From contig SADC01001287.1 in the NCBI GenBank assembly GCA_004194705.1, positions 496,001 through 560,000 on the forward strand: a stretch of 64,000 nt of DNA, in the 5' to 3' direction. Of this stretch, positions 21,915 through 33,234 are shown piece by piece. A program made the position numbers and the translations under genes. The notes below the pieces were generated by a model that saw only the letters and a program-made list of their open reading frames with translations, was not told the DNA's origin and made no database searches. Source of the DNA: Ditylenchus dipsaci. Taxonomy: Eukaryota > Nematoda > Chromadorea > Rhabditida > Anguinidae. How positions within the stretch are numbered: position 1 is the first letter of the stretch; every line of letters starts with the position of its first letter.

Positions 21915-22132
21915 AAGGTCGTGTAAAAAGTTTGAATCGTTTTTTTCATAAGAAGTAGTTACCGCATCGAGTTTTTTCTATATATTTTCCCACCATTTTT
22001 TTTAAAATTTACCCCTTATTTTGTAGCCGAGACTCTAAAATTTAAAATAGGGGTACAATTTTTGAAAGATTGTCGAAAAATCTATGTAAAAAGCACAATG
22101 CCGCAAATAATTCGAACTTTTGACACGACCTA
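21915..22132. mobile_element. MITE with AGGTCGTGT ends
   Basis: Left AGGTCGTGTAAAAAGTTTGA and right TTCGAACTTTTGACACGACC pair as terminal inverted repeats. The length is 218 bp with no coding frame. Confidence 0.7.
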
Positions 22133-22370
22133 ATAGTGAACTTTTTATTGGCTATTCAAAGCCAATAAAAAGCACTTATAAATCCCGGATGGTCTGAATG
22201 TGGGTGCTTCCTGCTGCTCCAAAACTGTGGCTGCCGACTAAGTGAAAGAAATCAAGCAAGTCTCTCATTAGAGAATCTGATGTAACAGTTTCCCCATAGT
22301 ATTGTGTTAACCAGGCTTTGGTTGTTTGATATTCCGGCTTGCCATGGTGCACTAATCAAAATACCAACAG

Positions 22371-22715
22371 GATTGGTTAATCGCCGGGCTAAGTGCCGGG
22401 AAGTAGAAATGAGAAATGTCATAAATAGAAAGAAAGCTGGTCAAATTCTGACCTGATAAGAGCGTTTGATATTAGAAACATGAAGTGGAAGTGCTCTTAA
22501 ACACGCCTAGCGCTTAAATCTTTATTTTAACCCAAAAATTTACTCAATTTTTCTGATACCAAACGCTTGTTTTGACCCACGTCTTATCAGGTCAGAATTT
22601 AACCAGCTTTCTTTCTATATTCAACTATCTTCAAGGTGGATTTGATATGAACGATTTACAGCTCTATTTTTATTTCTACTACCCGGCGCTTAGCCCAGCG
22701 CTTAACCAATCATGT
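22371..22715. mobile_element. Palindromic MITE
   Basis: Outer arms ATTGGTTAATCGCCGGGC and GCGCTTAACCAAT pair, with GGGAAGTAGAAAT against ATTTCTACTACCC. Inner arms GAAAGAAAGCTGG and CCTGATAAGA pair with TCTTATCAGG and CCAGCTTTCTTTC around 22570. Confidence 0.7.
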
Positions 22716-22739
22716 ATATCAGTATGGAGAAATCTACTT

Positions 22740-23045
22740 TTCTTACTCTAAGCAACATCATTTAGGAAATATATCAAATGTAGCGCAATTAAAGGAAACC
22801 AATCCTTTTTTTGGTGAAGCATTTCAAATGAATCATGGGGTTGCTTTTGCAGCAGCAGAAGAATACTTTGCTTTTGGCTCTTCTCTTTCCTCACCTCTAT
22901 GTAATATGGATCACTGATCAGCACAGGGGAGGACACCAACCTAATTTCGGTCATATTTTTATGAATAAGGCGACTAGGTAAGTCCCCTCCGACTGTCAAT
23001 TTCAGACCATTTTGACATAGACATAACTTATCGGAGAAAATACGA
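22740..23045 (-). pseudogene. Dispersed coding fragment, copy A
   Basis: On the minus strand an open frame of 109 codons contains NMTEIRLVSSPVLISD, VRKEKSQKQSILLLLQ and HDSFEMLHQKKDW. The KxQS...HDSxxMLHQ block recurs in the fragments at 29395-29640 (minus) and 33835-34090 (plus). It shows no start context or splice structure of its own, so I read it as one member of a repeated, degenerate coding piece. Family unknown. Confidence 0.45.
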
Positions 23046-23051
23046 TAAGTA

Positions 23052-23704
23052 TTAGGTTGATCCAAATGTTTTGTCACAAACCGCGTGATTTTTTTAAATT
23101 TTTTTTGAACGATTTTTTTAATCTATTGTCATTATTTAACGTTCAGGCAACTATTACAACAAAAAATTCTCACCATTCCAATAAGATGAAAATGACGTTG
23201 AATTGTTCCGAAAGAAGTGCACATAAAAGCGACCAGTTCACGAATCGTAACAGCTGGAGTCTCTTTCACTAAAGATTTTAGCCTATCATCATCGTAATCG
23301 CTTGGTCTTCCACTTCTTGCTTCATCCTGCGGACTTCTGTCGCCTTCTCGAAATTTCTTAAACCTTAGCACAATTTATTGTTAAACATATTGTCCATAAA
23401 CATTATTACCATCGATAAACTGTTCGCTTGGTAAGCGCTGCATAACCATAAGCCTCACGAATAGTTGCCAGAGTCACATCAACACGTTTTCCAGCATCGA
23501 ACATGAAAAGAAGACAGTGACGTAAATTTTCTGAGATATTTGCTTCTTTCGGCATCTAAGAAGACGTAAAAAACGCGATTTAACTAATATTTGTGACGAG
23601 AATGCTTCAACATGCACAAGTAATGACAGCAGATAAAAAAATCGTTCAAACAAAATTTGAAAAATTTTCACGCAGTTTGTGAGAAAACTTTTGGATCAAC
23701 CTAA
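23052..23704 (-). mobile_element. Internally deleted mariner element
   Basis: Terminal inverted repeats of about 60 bp start TTAGGTTGATCCAAATGTTT on the left. The right end is nearly the exact reverse complement, and TA flanks both ends (23050-23051, 23705-23706). The minus strand carries a fragment of a mariner transposase. At 653 bp it is about half the length of an autonomous mariner, with the catalytic core missing. Confidence 0.88.
23129..23377 (-). pseudogene. Mariner transposase fragment
   Basis: The frame contains KFREGDRSPQDEARSGRPSD, RELVAFMCTSFGTIQRHFH and similar text. This is the N-terminal DNA-binding region of mariner transposases, where a DxxRSGRPS linker lies between two helix-turn-helix motifs. 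It runs into unrelated sequence before any DDE/D catalytic domain. Confidence 0.8.
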
Positions 23705-23813
23705 TAGTTATTAAATATATAAAAAGTAGTAAGAACAAATAAAATTAAATTTATAAAAAATAATGAAGGAATAAAACTTTTATTTGTATTACCGTATTTA
23801 TTCTAATAGAGTA

Positions 23814-24606
23814 CCGGGTGTCTCAAAAGTTCGAACTCACTTTTTAAGATTTGAGTTTTTCTTAAAACAGTGTAGACATCAACAAATATTTAATACCATT
23901 TTGTAGCCTTAAGTGTCCTCTTTCAAATGGCATATTGCTTTTAGCTTGACTATTTTGGATAAGTCACCATTTGGCTCCAAACACTTGTCTGGTCATTTTG
24001 AGAAGGTTACCAACGTTTTCATCAGTTTAACTGGTCAAATGTCTTATTGAATTTTGAGCGTTCCTACAACATTTTATCACCATATTGTAGCGCAGCGCAA
24101 TAGCTACAAAACACATATTACAGAATGATTTTTGAAAATTTGAGTGTTGAGAAATGGCCTTTTGTAAAAACTTAATTTCTTGAAAAAAATGACCAAAATG
24201 AAAGTTTTTGCCGATTTTTCGGATTTTGGTCTTTTTTCAAGAAATTAAGTTTTTACAAAAGGCCATTTCTCAACACTCAAATTTTCAAAAATCATTCTGT
24301 AATATGTGTTTTGTAGCTCTTGAGCTGCGCTACAACATGGTGATAAAATGTTCTAGGAACGCTCAAAATTCAATAAGACATTTGACCAGTTAAACTGATG
24401 AAAACGTTGGTAACCTTCTCAAAATGACCAGACAAGTGTTTGGAGCCAAATGGTGACTTATCCAAAATAGTCAAGCTAAAAGCAATATGCCATTTGAAAG
24501 AGGACACTTAGGGCTACAAAATGGTATTAAATATTTGTTGATGTCCACACTGTTTTAAGAAAAACTCAAATCTTAAAAAGTGAGTTCGAACTTTTGAGAC
24601 ACCCGG
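23814..24606. mobile_element. Fold-back element A, 793 bp near-perfect palindrome
   Basis: It starts CCGGGTGTCTCAAAAGTTCG, ends with the reverse complement, and is flanked by TA (23812-23813, 24607-24608). The two arms of about 395 bp match almost base for base to a centre near 24208. The terminal GGGTGTCTCAAAA resembles the Tc1-like element at 5632. An internal block with TTGTAGCGCAG and AGCTACAAAAC is shared with the palindromes at 35.3, 36.7 and 44.8 kb. Confidence 0.9.
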
Positions 24607-24834
24607 TAGAACACCATGGTTCCCTCTATTTCATACAGACTGACAGAATTTCAATTTGTAAAAAACACCTTGTATCATTTAAAGCAGGCACAATATATTA
24701 ATATAAAATTTCGATTATTTCAAAAAGCCGCTTTGATGAATATAAACCTTTAATGTTAGGTCGTGTGTTTCTCAACAAGCTCAGGTATGTAGTGTATGCT
24801 CAGTGTATGCTAGGGCAAATCGAAAATGTTCCTC

Positions 24835-25200
24835 GAACTTCAAAAAAGTAATCTTTGCGGAACCCTTAAGTACAACATCTTGGATGCATTTTAAGCACAA
24901 ACAGGTATAATTGAAATGGCTTCTAAAGAAATTTTTCCTTTCTCTCCAAATTGGTGATGGTGGATTTTAGGCTGGATTCGAGGTGAATTTTTGTTTTCAA
25001 GCTCACTTTTCTGCCATTTTTTGATAATTAATATTAGACACCTCTGCGGAACCCTCAAGAACAACATTTTAGCTTCCTTTTAAGCACAAACACGTATAAT
25101 TAAAGTTGCTTCTAAAAAAAAATCTTGCCCTCCAAATTGGTGATGGTGGATTTTAGCCTGGATTTAAGGTGAATTTTTGTGTTAAAGCCCACCTTTCAGC
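24835..25200. repeat. Diverged tandem duplication, about 180-bp unit
   Basis: Both units contain GCGGAACCCT, AAGCACAAACA, CCAAATTGGTGATGGTGGAT and AGGTGAATTTTTG in the same order. GGTAGGTA-type simple repeat follows to 25340. Confidence 0.8.
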
Positions 25201-25741
25201 CAGGTAGGGTAGGTAAATGGCCAGTTAGGGTAGGTAGGTAGCCAGATAGGATAGTTAAGTGTTTAGGTGGAATCTCCACAGTCAAACTTTAATATAACAA
25301 GGATAGGCAAGGGTATGCGAGGGTAGGCGAGGTAGAGTAGGTGGGTTAACAGGTAGGGTGGATGATCTACTTAAACCATTAATACATTCGAACTATTGAT
25401 CTAACCGAACTACTAATGTACATGAACCAATAATGTTCCCGAACGGCATAGGCGCCGATAGACCCCTGCACACCCTAGTATAAACATGTTGAGTCTGTCC
25501 TAACACATGCTGGCCTTCCTTGCTAAGCCTAATTTACCAAAATCAGCTTAGGGGACCATGCGAAAAACATTTTCAACAAAAAAATTGTTCAAACAACTTA
25601 GCCCTCGTCGGTCACCAGGCAAAAATTGTTTTATGTAAAAATGATTCAAAGTGTGAAGAAATACTTTTTTTTTAAGATTTTTGAAAGAAAATTTTCAAGA
25701 AAATTCAGTAGGAAGACAAAGGCGGTTTTTTCAGGGGTCAC

Positions 25742-25844
25742 CAGGCATGTGCACGGGCCGGCCCGTTTCAAAACCCCAAGGGTCGGGCCGGAAAAAATTT
25801 TGCCCGAGCAGGGCCGCCAAAAGTACGGACCGTGCACATGCCTG
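25742..25844. mobile_element. 103-bp hAT-like MITE
   Basis: Ends CAGGCATGTGCACGGGCC and GGACCGTGCACATGCCTG. The flanking octamers GGGGTCAC-type (left, shifted by one) and CGGATCAC (right) match at 6 of 8. CAGGCATG...GGGCC ends are common among hAT MITEs. Confidence 0.55.
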
Positions 25845-25939
25845 CGGATCACCCGACACATATAGAGCCCGCCTTCCTGCGTCCTTTTTGGTCTTCGTTG
25901 TTTACAGCAGTCAAGCATCAGTCCAAGACGTCCGTCTAG

Positions 25940-26815
25940 CCTAGGGGGAGGGTTGCGTTTTTCACTTATTTAGAAATCATGTTTAAACGACTCCTAAGTA
26001 ATTTTTATATGCTTAAAACGATAAAAAAGTTATTTTCTGATTTTTTCCCACACAAAAAAATGTATTAAAAAAAGATTTTTTTTGGCCAAAATGTGACTTT
26101 TTGCCTTGAAGGACCAAGGTAAATTGCCTTATATTAAAGTATTCTACCCCGCTGAGCAAAAAAAGTCTCTGTATGCATTTTTGATCGAGAGTCTTGCTTG
26201 GAATCATGTCTAAGGTTAGTGAGTGCGCGCATCTCTAACCAACCAAGTCGCCTGCGCCCCCTTCGAAGCGCAGGAGGCTTGGGGGCTTGGAGTTGAGATG
26301 CGCACACCCACCTACCTTAGACATAAGTCACTCTAAAGTGACTCTAGATGCATAAAAAGCATGCATACCGAAGTTTCTTCATGCGGTAGGCCCCAGTTAA
26401 AAAATATGTTTAAATTCCACCCTTTTAAGGTATCCAGGTATCCTTTCAGGTTGGATTGCCTTGGGGGACCAAAGCAAAAAGTCGAATTGTGTTCAATTTT
26501 TTTTTCTTTAAAATATCCATTATTTGTGCGAAAAAATGTCAGCAAATAACTTTTTCATCGTTTTAAGCATAAAAAACTTACTTAGGAGTTGTTGCGTCTT
26601 CGACGCAAGTGATGTCTACAAATTTCTTCACTTTCCCGTCTGGGGTTTGGTGGCCTATTGGTTAAGGCATTTCCTTGCGGATCCAAAGGGAGTGGGATCA
26701 AATATCCCCTCCATTCCCTTTTTTCCAATTCACGAGCTGTTGGCCGTGGCCGCTCGCGACAGAGTCATTTAAACATGATTTACAAATAAGTGAAAAATGC
26801 GCTGGGAAAAATGCG
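25940..26815. mobile_element. Nested palindromic element
   Basis: Outer arms (ATGTTTAAACGACTCCTAAG, AAAACGATAAAAAAGTTATT) pair with sequence at 26525-26600, and TTTTTCACTTATTTAGAAATC pairs with 26765-26805. An inner palindrome at 26205-26335 has GACTTGGTT and GCGCATCTC arms. The block at 26340-26470, containing GCGGTAGGCCCCAGTTAA, recurs at 36060-36220. The block near 26160-26215 recurs inverted near 62815. Confidence 0.55.
26645..26712 (+). repeat. tRNA-like sequence within the palindromic element
   Basis: TGGCCTATTGGTTAAGGC resembles an A box and GGGATCAAATATCCC a B-box/T-arm. The spacing fits a tRNA-derived SINE head. No complete cloverleaf is visible. Confidence 0.5.
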
Positions 26816-26819
26816 GAGG

Positions 26820-27530
26820 GTACGTAACTCAAAATTTTGAAAAAAGTACTCTCGGCCAAAAAAAGTACAATTTGGTCATTTTTCGTCAAAAAGTGCCATT
26901 TTATCCAGTGCTTGTTATTTATGAGCACCGAAAAAAAGATTTTGGCTAAAAAATTCAAAAATAAAACAGGTTTTGGGTCCTAAAAAATGTACAAATCTTT
27001 TTGAAAAGTATAGTTACGTTCCCTGCTTAATGTTTATTATCTGAAGAAGCCCCTTTCTAATAGAATCACCTTTTTGACTAAGATTTCAGAGTTAATTTTA
27101 TTTGTAATTGTGAATTTCGAAATTTATAAGCCCTGGGGTTTCTATTAGAGAAATTCCGGGTATTGCCTCTACAGTTTTCATTGAATGTTGACTGTGAAAC
27201 AGTTTATGGTGGAAATTAACTATTGAATAACCAACCGTAGCAAATGTGCTGTAAAATATAAGACTTTGTATGTTTACAGTGATATGGTTTTAAAAAAAAA
27301 GTTAACTATAAAATATATGACTGTTTAAGTTAACTGTAAAATAGCTAATAAGGAAAAGTAACTGTAAAATAGGGAACTGCCGAACCAAAAAATCTGATGT
27401 TACGTTCAAGGCTGGTATACAAACATTAGCAATAGTTTTATCTTAGCCACTTACTTTTTAGCAAGAGACTCTAGTTTTAGACTTACCTTTTCAAGGAAAG
27501 GTGGCTTTGAACTTTGTCCATGAATTTATC
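26820..27530. other. Intergenic, no gene seen
   Basis: AT-rich, with short repeats of GTTAACTGTAAAATA around 27220-27380. No supported exon. Confidence 0.45.
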
Positions 27531-29133
27531 AGACATACAGTATATTCATTTCAATGATTTTAGCAGGGTTATCACACTTTTATGAAAGATTTTAAATACA
27601 GATATTATACAGCAAAAACTCAAAAATTAATTTGTAATTTATATACAAACACTAATTAACATAAATGTCTTGATCCTCATCAATGGAATAGTCATGAACG
27701 GGCTCGAGACCAAGAGGATGGTAACCTGGCTGATAACCTGGGCTGCCAGGTAAAGGTACCGCTAAGCATAGAATATCTGGAACTTGAGTAAACATTTCTT
27801 CTTCTTTTCTGAAAGCACCCAACAAAGAGTCTTTGAAGAAATTGACCATATGTTTAGTTCCAGCAAACACCGTTGACAATGCTTGACCTGCTTTTGGAGG
27901 TGCTCTTCTCAATACTTTATGAGCATGATCCAATACTATAGAAGCATTATCGAGCAATAGTTTTTGGGTAGAGTCACCTAATTGAGGCAGTCCTAGATTG
28001 TTGAGCAGGGTTTTGACTCTAGCCCCAGCTATATTAACACCAAGTCTACTATGTGACATTACATTTCCAATCACTTTCTCGCCTATTTTCTGAACCTGTT
28101 TGGCTAGAAATTGTTGAGCTTGTGGTACTGCCGCCATAATAAGCTCATATGCTTGCTCTTGAAGTTCTTCTCTAGCCTTGACCATATCTACTACTTTAAG
28201 AATAGACTTTAGTCCAAAGTGTAGCACTGCATCCCTAGCTTTTTCAGCTATTTTTGCAGCAAGCACATTGCCATGCTGACTGATCAATGTTTTTATATTA
28301 TCAATATCTTTTTGTTCCATAAAACCAGTTTGTTGAAATAAATTTAGGGCCAAGTCGGAAGCTTGACGTGTCAAATTATGAGTACAGTTTTCTACTACTT
28401 TAGACACTGTTTCAGCTAGTTCAGTCTGATATTTTTTGCCCCCAGCCAGTTTTAATTGTAATTGCATATCGTTGACTTCATTATCTTGAGTTACCAAACT
28501 TTTTTCATTATAGTTATTAAAGGAATTATTCAGTAAATTCTCTTTTGAAATATGCGCACCACCTGCATAATCATTATTATAGCCACCGTAGTCATTGTGT
28601 TCATCGACTGCATGATGACTTGTTCTGCGCATCGACTCTCTTGTAAATTCACTTGGTTGGTTCACTCTGCATTCACAACCTTAAAGTTGCAAACTTTGAA
28701 ATTTATTTTCAAACAGTTATAAACTGCTAAACTCGAACATCGAAAACTAATGTCAAGCAAATGAGTAAATGCAAAAAACTGCCCTTTTTACACTTATTTA
28801 GCTATATAGGACAGATTTGATTTGGATAAAAAAATATAACACGACAGGTTGTGCGTGGAAATTAAAGGCGAATTGTATGTAAAAAGGATCGAAAAATTGT
28901 CATAATTCTTAGCCGGTGATGGTGAAATCTCCCAGGTCAAGTTCACGGGCTCTGTTTTTATTTTGAAAATAAAACTGGGCAGGGCGCTGGTCAAAATTCT
29001 CATAAATATGGGTTGTTAACGTGCAAAAATAGAAACCTTATAAGTTTTGGCTATAACTTTTCGCTTTATTCACTTATTCGCCCAAGACAATTTTTCGAAG
29101 TTTTTTTTGGCCTTACTCTTCAATAAGGGGTGG
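27531..29133 (-). repeat. 1.6-kb inverted duplication, copy 1
   Basis: The reverse complement of this block lies at 38854-40447. The positions I compared differ only by the length of short homopolymer runs. It includes the whole 337-codon reading frame plus flanks on both sides. Confidence 0.9.
27652..28665 (-). CDS. Uncharacterised 337-codon helical protein
   Basis: One uninterrupted frame ending in TAA. The N-terminal 60 residues are polar with Gly/Tyr/Asn-rich YGGYNNDYAGG. Residues 90-260 are predicted helical with amphipathic stretches such as AAKIAEKARDAVLHFGLKS, VVDMVKAREELQEQAYEL and QQFLAKQVQKIGEKV. The C-terminus is proline-rich, ending SIDEDQDIYVN. No signal peptide or membrane segment is evident. 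The codon at the 5' end of this frame is GTG (28663-28665); the related 5' fragment at 38712 has ATG at the same place. Translation may therefore start at the next ATG, codon 12 (28632), or an upstream exon may be joined at the TTTAAG acceptor just before. Function and family are unknown. Confidence 0.65.
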   Translation of the reverse strand: MNQPSEFTRESMRRTSHHAVDEHNDYGGYNNDYAGGAHISKENLLNNSFNNYNEKSLVTQDNEVNDMQLQLKLAGGKKYQTELAETVSKVVENCTHNLTRQASDLALNLFQQTGFMEQKDIDNIKTLISQHGNVLAAKIAEKARDAVLHFGLKSILKVVDMVKAREELQEQAYELIMAAVPQAQQFLAKQVQKIGEKVIGNVMSHSRLGVNIAGARVKTLLNNLGLPQLGDSTQKLLLDNASIVLDHAHKVLRRAPPKAGQALSTVFAGTKHMVNFFKDSLLGAFRKEEEMFTQVPDILCLAVPLPGSPGYQPGYHPLGLEPVHDYSIDEDQDIYVN

Positions 29134-29394
29134 CCAAGACAGCCCCCTCCATTAAGTTATAGAATCTTACCTGGTAGAGTTAAAATGACAATAGCCAGTA
29201 ATCTAATGCATTTATTGTTCATTTTTAGTATAATTAACTGAAAATAATGGAAATAAAATATTTTTCCCAATGGTGCTAACTGCTGAGACTCAGTGTCTTA
29301 AAAAGACTTGAAAAGCGTCATTGGACAGTTTTTCAATTATTGATTAGTTTCTCGGAAAGATTTTAAGGCACAGATTTTTTGAGCCAACTTTGTC
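29134..29394. other. Intergenic, no gene seen
   Basis: Short AT-rich spacer between the duplicated block and the next dispersed coding fragment. Confidence 0.4.
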
Positions 29395-29640
29395 TTTGTG
29401 ACGTTCTACATAATCGAATGCAACTGAGCATTTTTGGTGAAGCATATCCAATGAGTCATGTGATGCAGCTTGCTCAAGAAGAAGACTTTGCTTTTTGGCT
29501 GTTCTCTTTTTTCGACGCCAAAAAAGTGGACTGAGTGCTCAATGATCACTACTCCTCCTGGGTCCCAAGGTCTCTGGAAGCAAGGGACGCAACCTATTCT
29601 TAGTCATCTTTAAAAAATTTTAGGATGTGATTTTCAGCTG
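29395..29640 (-). pseudogene. Dispersed coding fragment, copy B
   Basis: On the minus strand the frame reads KMTKNRLRPLLPETLGP, then, after a stop, RKKRTAKKQSLLLEQAASHD, DMLHQKCSVAFDYVERHKD and KIFPRN before TAA. The AKKQS...HDSxDMLHQ block is shared with copies at 22740-23045 and 33835-34090, and VERHKD is shared with the latter. Confidence 0.5.
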
Positions 29641-30920
29641 TATCCTACAATTTATTCTATATGCATGTATATACTTAGGTTAAAAAAATTAAAAAATTTA
29701 TTAGAGCCTTAATAATTTCATTCGTAAAAATCTACATACTGTATTTTCTTTATTTATTGAACATAACCCTGATTCTAATAATCAGGGAAGTTATATATTA
29801 ACTACAAATAAATATTAGCTAAATGGGTGGTACATGGTTCTCGCCCAAAATCCCTCTATTTTTTACATTTAAGCTGCTAATACATGCTTAAAACACACGC
29901 TCTTGACTAATATGTAAATTAGGAATATTTTTGCTTAGTTGCAGTTGAAAAAACATGGTAGAATATTTTTAAACCATACATTTACCTCGGTCCCCTAAGC
30001 AAAAAGACAAATTTTGGTCAAAGGTTTTTTGTGCTTAAAAGTGTGGACCACCATTAAACATGTTTTATCAAAAGAAAGGCCGTGTGTTTTTTTCTAGATA
30101 GAATCGAACCATACTCGATTTGCTGCAGAACTAAGACAATTTGCTGCGAAATTAAGACTATTTGCTGCAAAGTTAAGACTTTTTGCTGCAAAATTTAGAT
30201 ATGCCTTTATTTTGGGTTTTTTGATTTTGGGTTTCTTGTTTTATCATAAGAAAGGCCGTGTGTACCAGACTATGCGTTTTGTGCACTATGCATTTTGTTG
30301 CTGAACACAATTTTATGAAAATACTCAAAATTGGAAAATCGGATAATTTAAAAGAGTACAATTGAAATTTCAATAAAAAAATCAAGAAAAAGCGTTCAAT
30401 TTTTTAAACTCGAAATACACTATCTTTTACAGCTTTTACCGATAAATTTTTTCAAGGATAGTGTAGATAAATGAGCTCATTTAGGTTTTTTAAATGAACT
30501 AAATGCAGAAAAAGTTAAAAAATTTGGATTTTTGTCATTTTTTGAAATGATCATAACTCAACATCCTTGAATCTGATAATCGGTCTGTGAATTGGGTCTT
30601 GTAGCTTTTCTTCTTCTTGAAATTTTTTTACGGTTAATTTTGTTACGGCGTTAATTTGACTCTGAAAAATTGTCTGATTTTTTTAAAAGTTGACAAGTGC
30701 ATTCAACACTTAATACATTCAATTAAATGTTGAATGCTGCAAAACATATTTTGAGTACATTTTTATTTACTGCACGCCATAATAATGCACTGATTTACAG
30801 TGCAAGGACTTTAGTGTCTAAAAACTAAATTATTCATTAGTAAAAGTAGCTCAATGGCTCAAACAATCGGCTGCTGAATTAGAAAAATCTGAATAAGAAA
30901 TAAAAAATAACATTTGTGAA
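29641..30920. other. No gene; short repeats only
   Basis: Three copies of a 20-bp unit containing TTTGCTGCAAA and TTAAGACT lie at 30118-30200. A 58-bp block at 29790-29850 with GGTTCTCGCC recurs at 33177-33235. Otherwise AT-rich DNA without a supported exon. Confidence 0.5.
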
Positions 30921-30924
30921 ACTA

Positions 30925-31345
30925 CATTAGCGGCAAGACATTTGTGGAAACGACATTTGCGGAAATAAGTTTTGCGGAGTGACATTTGCGGAATCACATA
31001 AAAAACCGTATACCACATAGAAAGTTTTTAAAAAATACCATTTTCACTAGTGCATTTTGCGTATAACAACAAAAGACAATAAATTTATTTAGTGAGCAAT
31101 AAGTCTGTCGATAAAATTTTGGGTTTTATGTCGTTTCCGCAAATGTCCTTCCGCAAATGTTGCTCCGCAAAACTTATTTCCGCAAATGTCGTTTCGACAA
31201 ATGTCGGTCTGTAAATATCCTTCCTCTAACGTCGCTCCCCAAATGTCGTTCCACATAAGTCGTTCTGCAAATATCCTGCCGCTAATGACGGTCTGCAATA
31301 GTCGTCTCCGAAAATATTATGTCCGCAAATACTCTTTTGCGGCAT
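30925..31345. mobile_element. Array-ended element with TTTGCGGAA repeats
   Basis: Tandem copies of ACATTTGCGGAAACG-type 15-17-mers at 30925-30995 face inverted arrays of CGTTCCGCAAATGT at 31125-31345. A third, diverged array is at 32255-32340. The architecture resembles the array-type ends of the MULE at 8766. The target duplication was not resolved. Confidence 0.55.
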
Positions 31346-31619
31346 TAGGTGAATTCATCTGCACCGAATTCATCTGCACTATGGAATTCTCTTTGAACGT
31401 TTTTCAAAAAGTTCCTTAACCTAAACAGTCATCTTGCATCTGTTTTCTGTTTAAAGAAACGGATGCTTTTCGCAAAAGAATGGCCGAAGAAATATTAGCT
31501 GGGAAATTGTCATTTACGTAATGTACTCTTTGCTTCACGATTACATCTTACATACATTTCTTTTGTTGATTGTTATTGTACATAGCAGGCTTCTAATAAA
31601 CAAATTCGGTAGGTAGACG

Positions 31620-31843
31620 ACGCCCGGACATTGTCCATTTTAAATGGACAATGTCGCCCGGAGAAAAGTTTTGTTGACCCACTTTTCGATTACTCATCGA
31701 GCTGATTTTTTTCAGGATCAGTTATTCTCGGCTACTTTTACTAATTATGAAAAAATCAGCTTGGTTTGTAATCGAAAAGGGGTTAACAAAACTTCCTCCA
31801 TGCCACATTGTCCATTAAAAATGGACAATGTCCGGGTGCCACG
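31620..31843. mobile_element. Palindrome with GGACATTGTCCATTT ends
   Basis: Both ends are themselves small hairpins (GACATTGTCCA facing TGGACAATGTC). The inner arms GTTTTGTTGACCCACTTTTC and GATTACTCATCGAGCTGATT pair with the right half. Confidence 0.75.
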
Positions 31844-31878
31844 CAGACTAGGTTTATGAAGTAAGTTTATAAAGATTA

Positions 31879-32081
31879 TCGTATTTCCTCTAATAAACCC
31901 ACCCCTCAACCTTGCTGGTCTGTAATCTCGGGGCACAGTGAATATTTTGCAAAGCTGTTTAGTGCGTTTTCTTAGTTCCCACGAGCTCTACCGATTCCAT
32001 TTTTTGAATTTTGGTCGACCTCACAAAAATCTTAAAATGACTTTAATAAAAACACCGGTGGGCCCATTAGAGGAAATAAGG
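31879..32081. mobile_element. MITE, CCGTATTTTCTCTATTAA family
   Basis: TATCGTATTTCCTCTAATAA on the left faces ATTAGAGGAAATAAGGTA on the right, TA-flanked. Diverged member of the family. Confidence 0.6.
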
Positions 32082-32344
32082 TAGGTTAAAAATAGTGCCG
32101 AGGTGGGGACGAACTTTTGGAGTACACAGTATTTTTTCTGTAACCCCTCCATTTTTATGAACATTTCAGAGTTAACCGTATGGTGACAGAATGCCAAAAT
32201 GCAGATGAATTCGTTTGCAGATGAATTCACCGTTTCCCCTCTTTTTCAATTGTAAATCCACAAATGTAGGTCCGCAAAAGTCTTTATGCAAATATAACGT
32301 TCGCAAATGACCTGCCGCAAATGTTTATCCGCAGATCTCGCCAT

Positions 32345-33000
32345 GCCTCTGCATCACAATAAACAATTTACGGGATGTTTTGTTTTCCTGTTTGATAACA
32401 AATGAATTAATATTTTATTTTTATAGAATAAACTTTTAATAGAAAACAAATTAACAAGCAAAATAAGACACAAAACACAAGTAGATTGTAACAGATGAAT
32501 AAATATACATCATAGAAGATAGTAATTTCTGAAAAAATTGTATTATCTTGTAGACAGTTGATTTCTAGTCGCATGTCTAGTCGGTACTTATTGCGTTAAC
32601 AACACCCCTTCCCTCTTGAAACACTCCAAAGCCCGATCGCTACAGGTACACATGAGGCTTAAAATTTCCCGCTGAGCAAGATGGTGCAAAGAGAAATTCA
32701 AAAAAAACCCATTTTTGGGGTTTTGCGCCAATTTGAAATAATGTAGTTTTTGAAAAATGGGTTACTTTATATAAGTGACTGTTACTCAGCTTGGTAACTG
32801 TATTAGAACATTTTTATAGCTCATTAAAACCGCGAGGAGTTGGGCTTTCAAATGTGATATCACACTATTCGACGTTATTTAAAAATTTGATAAATTTTAA
32901 TAAAAATTCCAAAAATTTGCATTTAAAAAAACCAGACTTTTTTCACGTTTGGGTTGTGATCTTTTTATCCAGCAGGGGTGTGTCGAAATATGAGCACAGT
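32345..33000. other. Intergenic, no gene seen
   Basis: AT-rich with no supported exon or paired repeat. Confidence 0.4.
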
Positions 33001-33007
33001 ACTGAAA

Positions 33008-33170
33008 GCCCTGTTAAAAGGCCATGGCCACGCGTTCTGGATTGTCCCCCGCCAATTCAAAAGTTTTCGCCTAATCCTTGAACTTCTGTGCGGATTTTTC
33101 ATCTTAATTTCTAACAAGACTAGGCCTAGAAGTTTATTTTAGGTATAGTTGTGTTAGAAACCAATAATGA
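33008..33170 (+). mobile_element. Half of a fold-back element
   Basis: TTAAAAGGCCATGGCCACGC, AATCCTTGAACTTCTGTGCGG and TTAGGTATAGTT match the left arm and loop of the complete palindrome at 58361-58599, but no right arm follows. A truncated or unfolded relative. Confidence 0.6.
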
Positions 33171-33234
33171 GGAAAGTTATATATTAGCTATAAATAAATA
33201 TTAGCCAAATTGGTGGTAGTTGGTTCTCGCCAAA

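Larger units (their letters stand above)
31349..32232. mobile_element. Element with doubled GAATTCATCTGCA ends
   Basis: The left end GTGAATTCATCTGCAC plus GAATTCATCTGCA is matched at the right by TGCAGATGAATTC twice, closing GAATTCAC. It encloses a palindrome at 31620-31843 with TTGTCCATTTTAAATGGAC arms and a TA-flanked MITE at 31879-32081, so it is nested. Confidence 0.6.
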
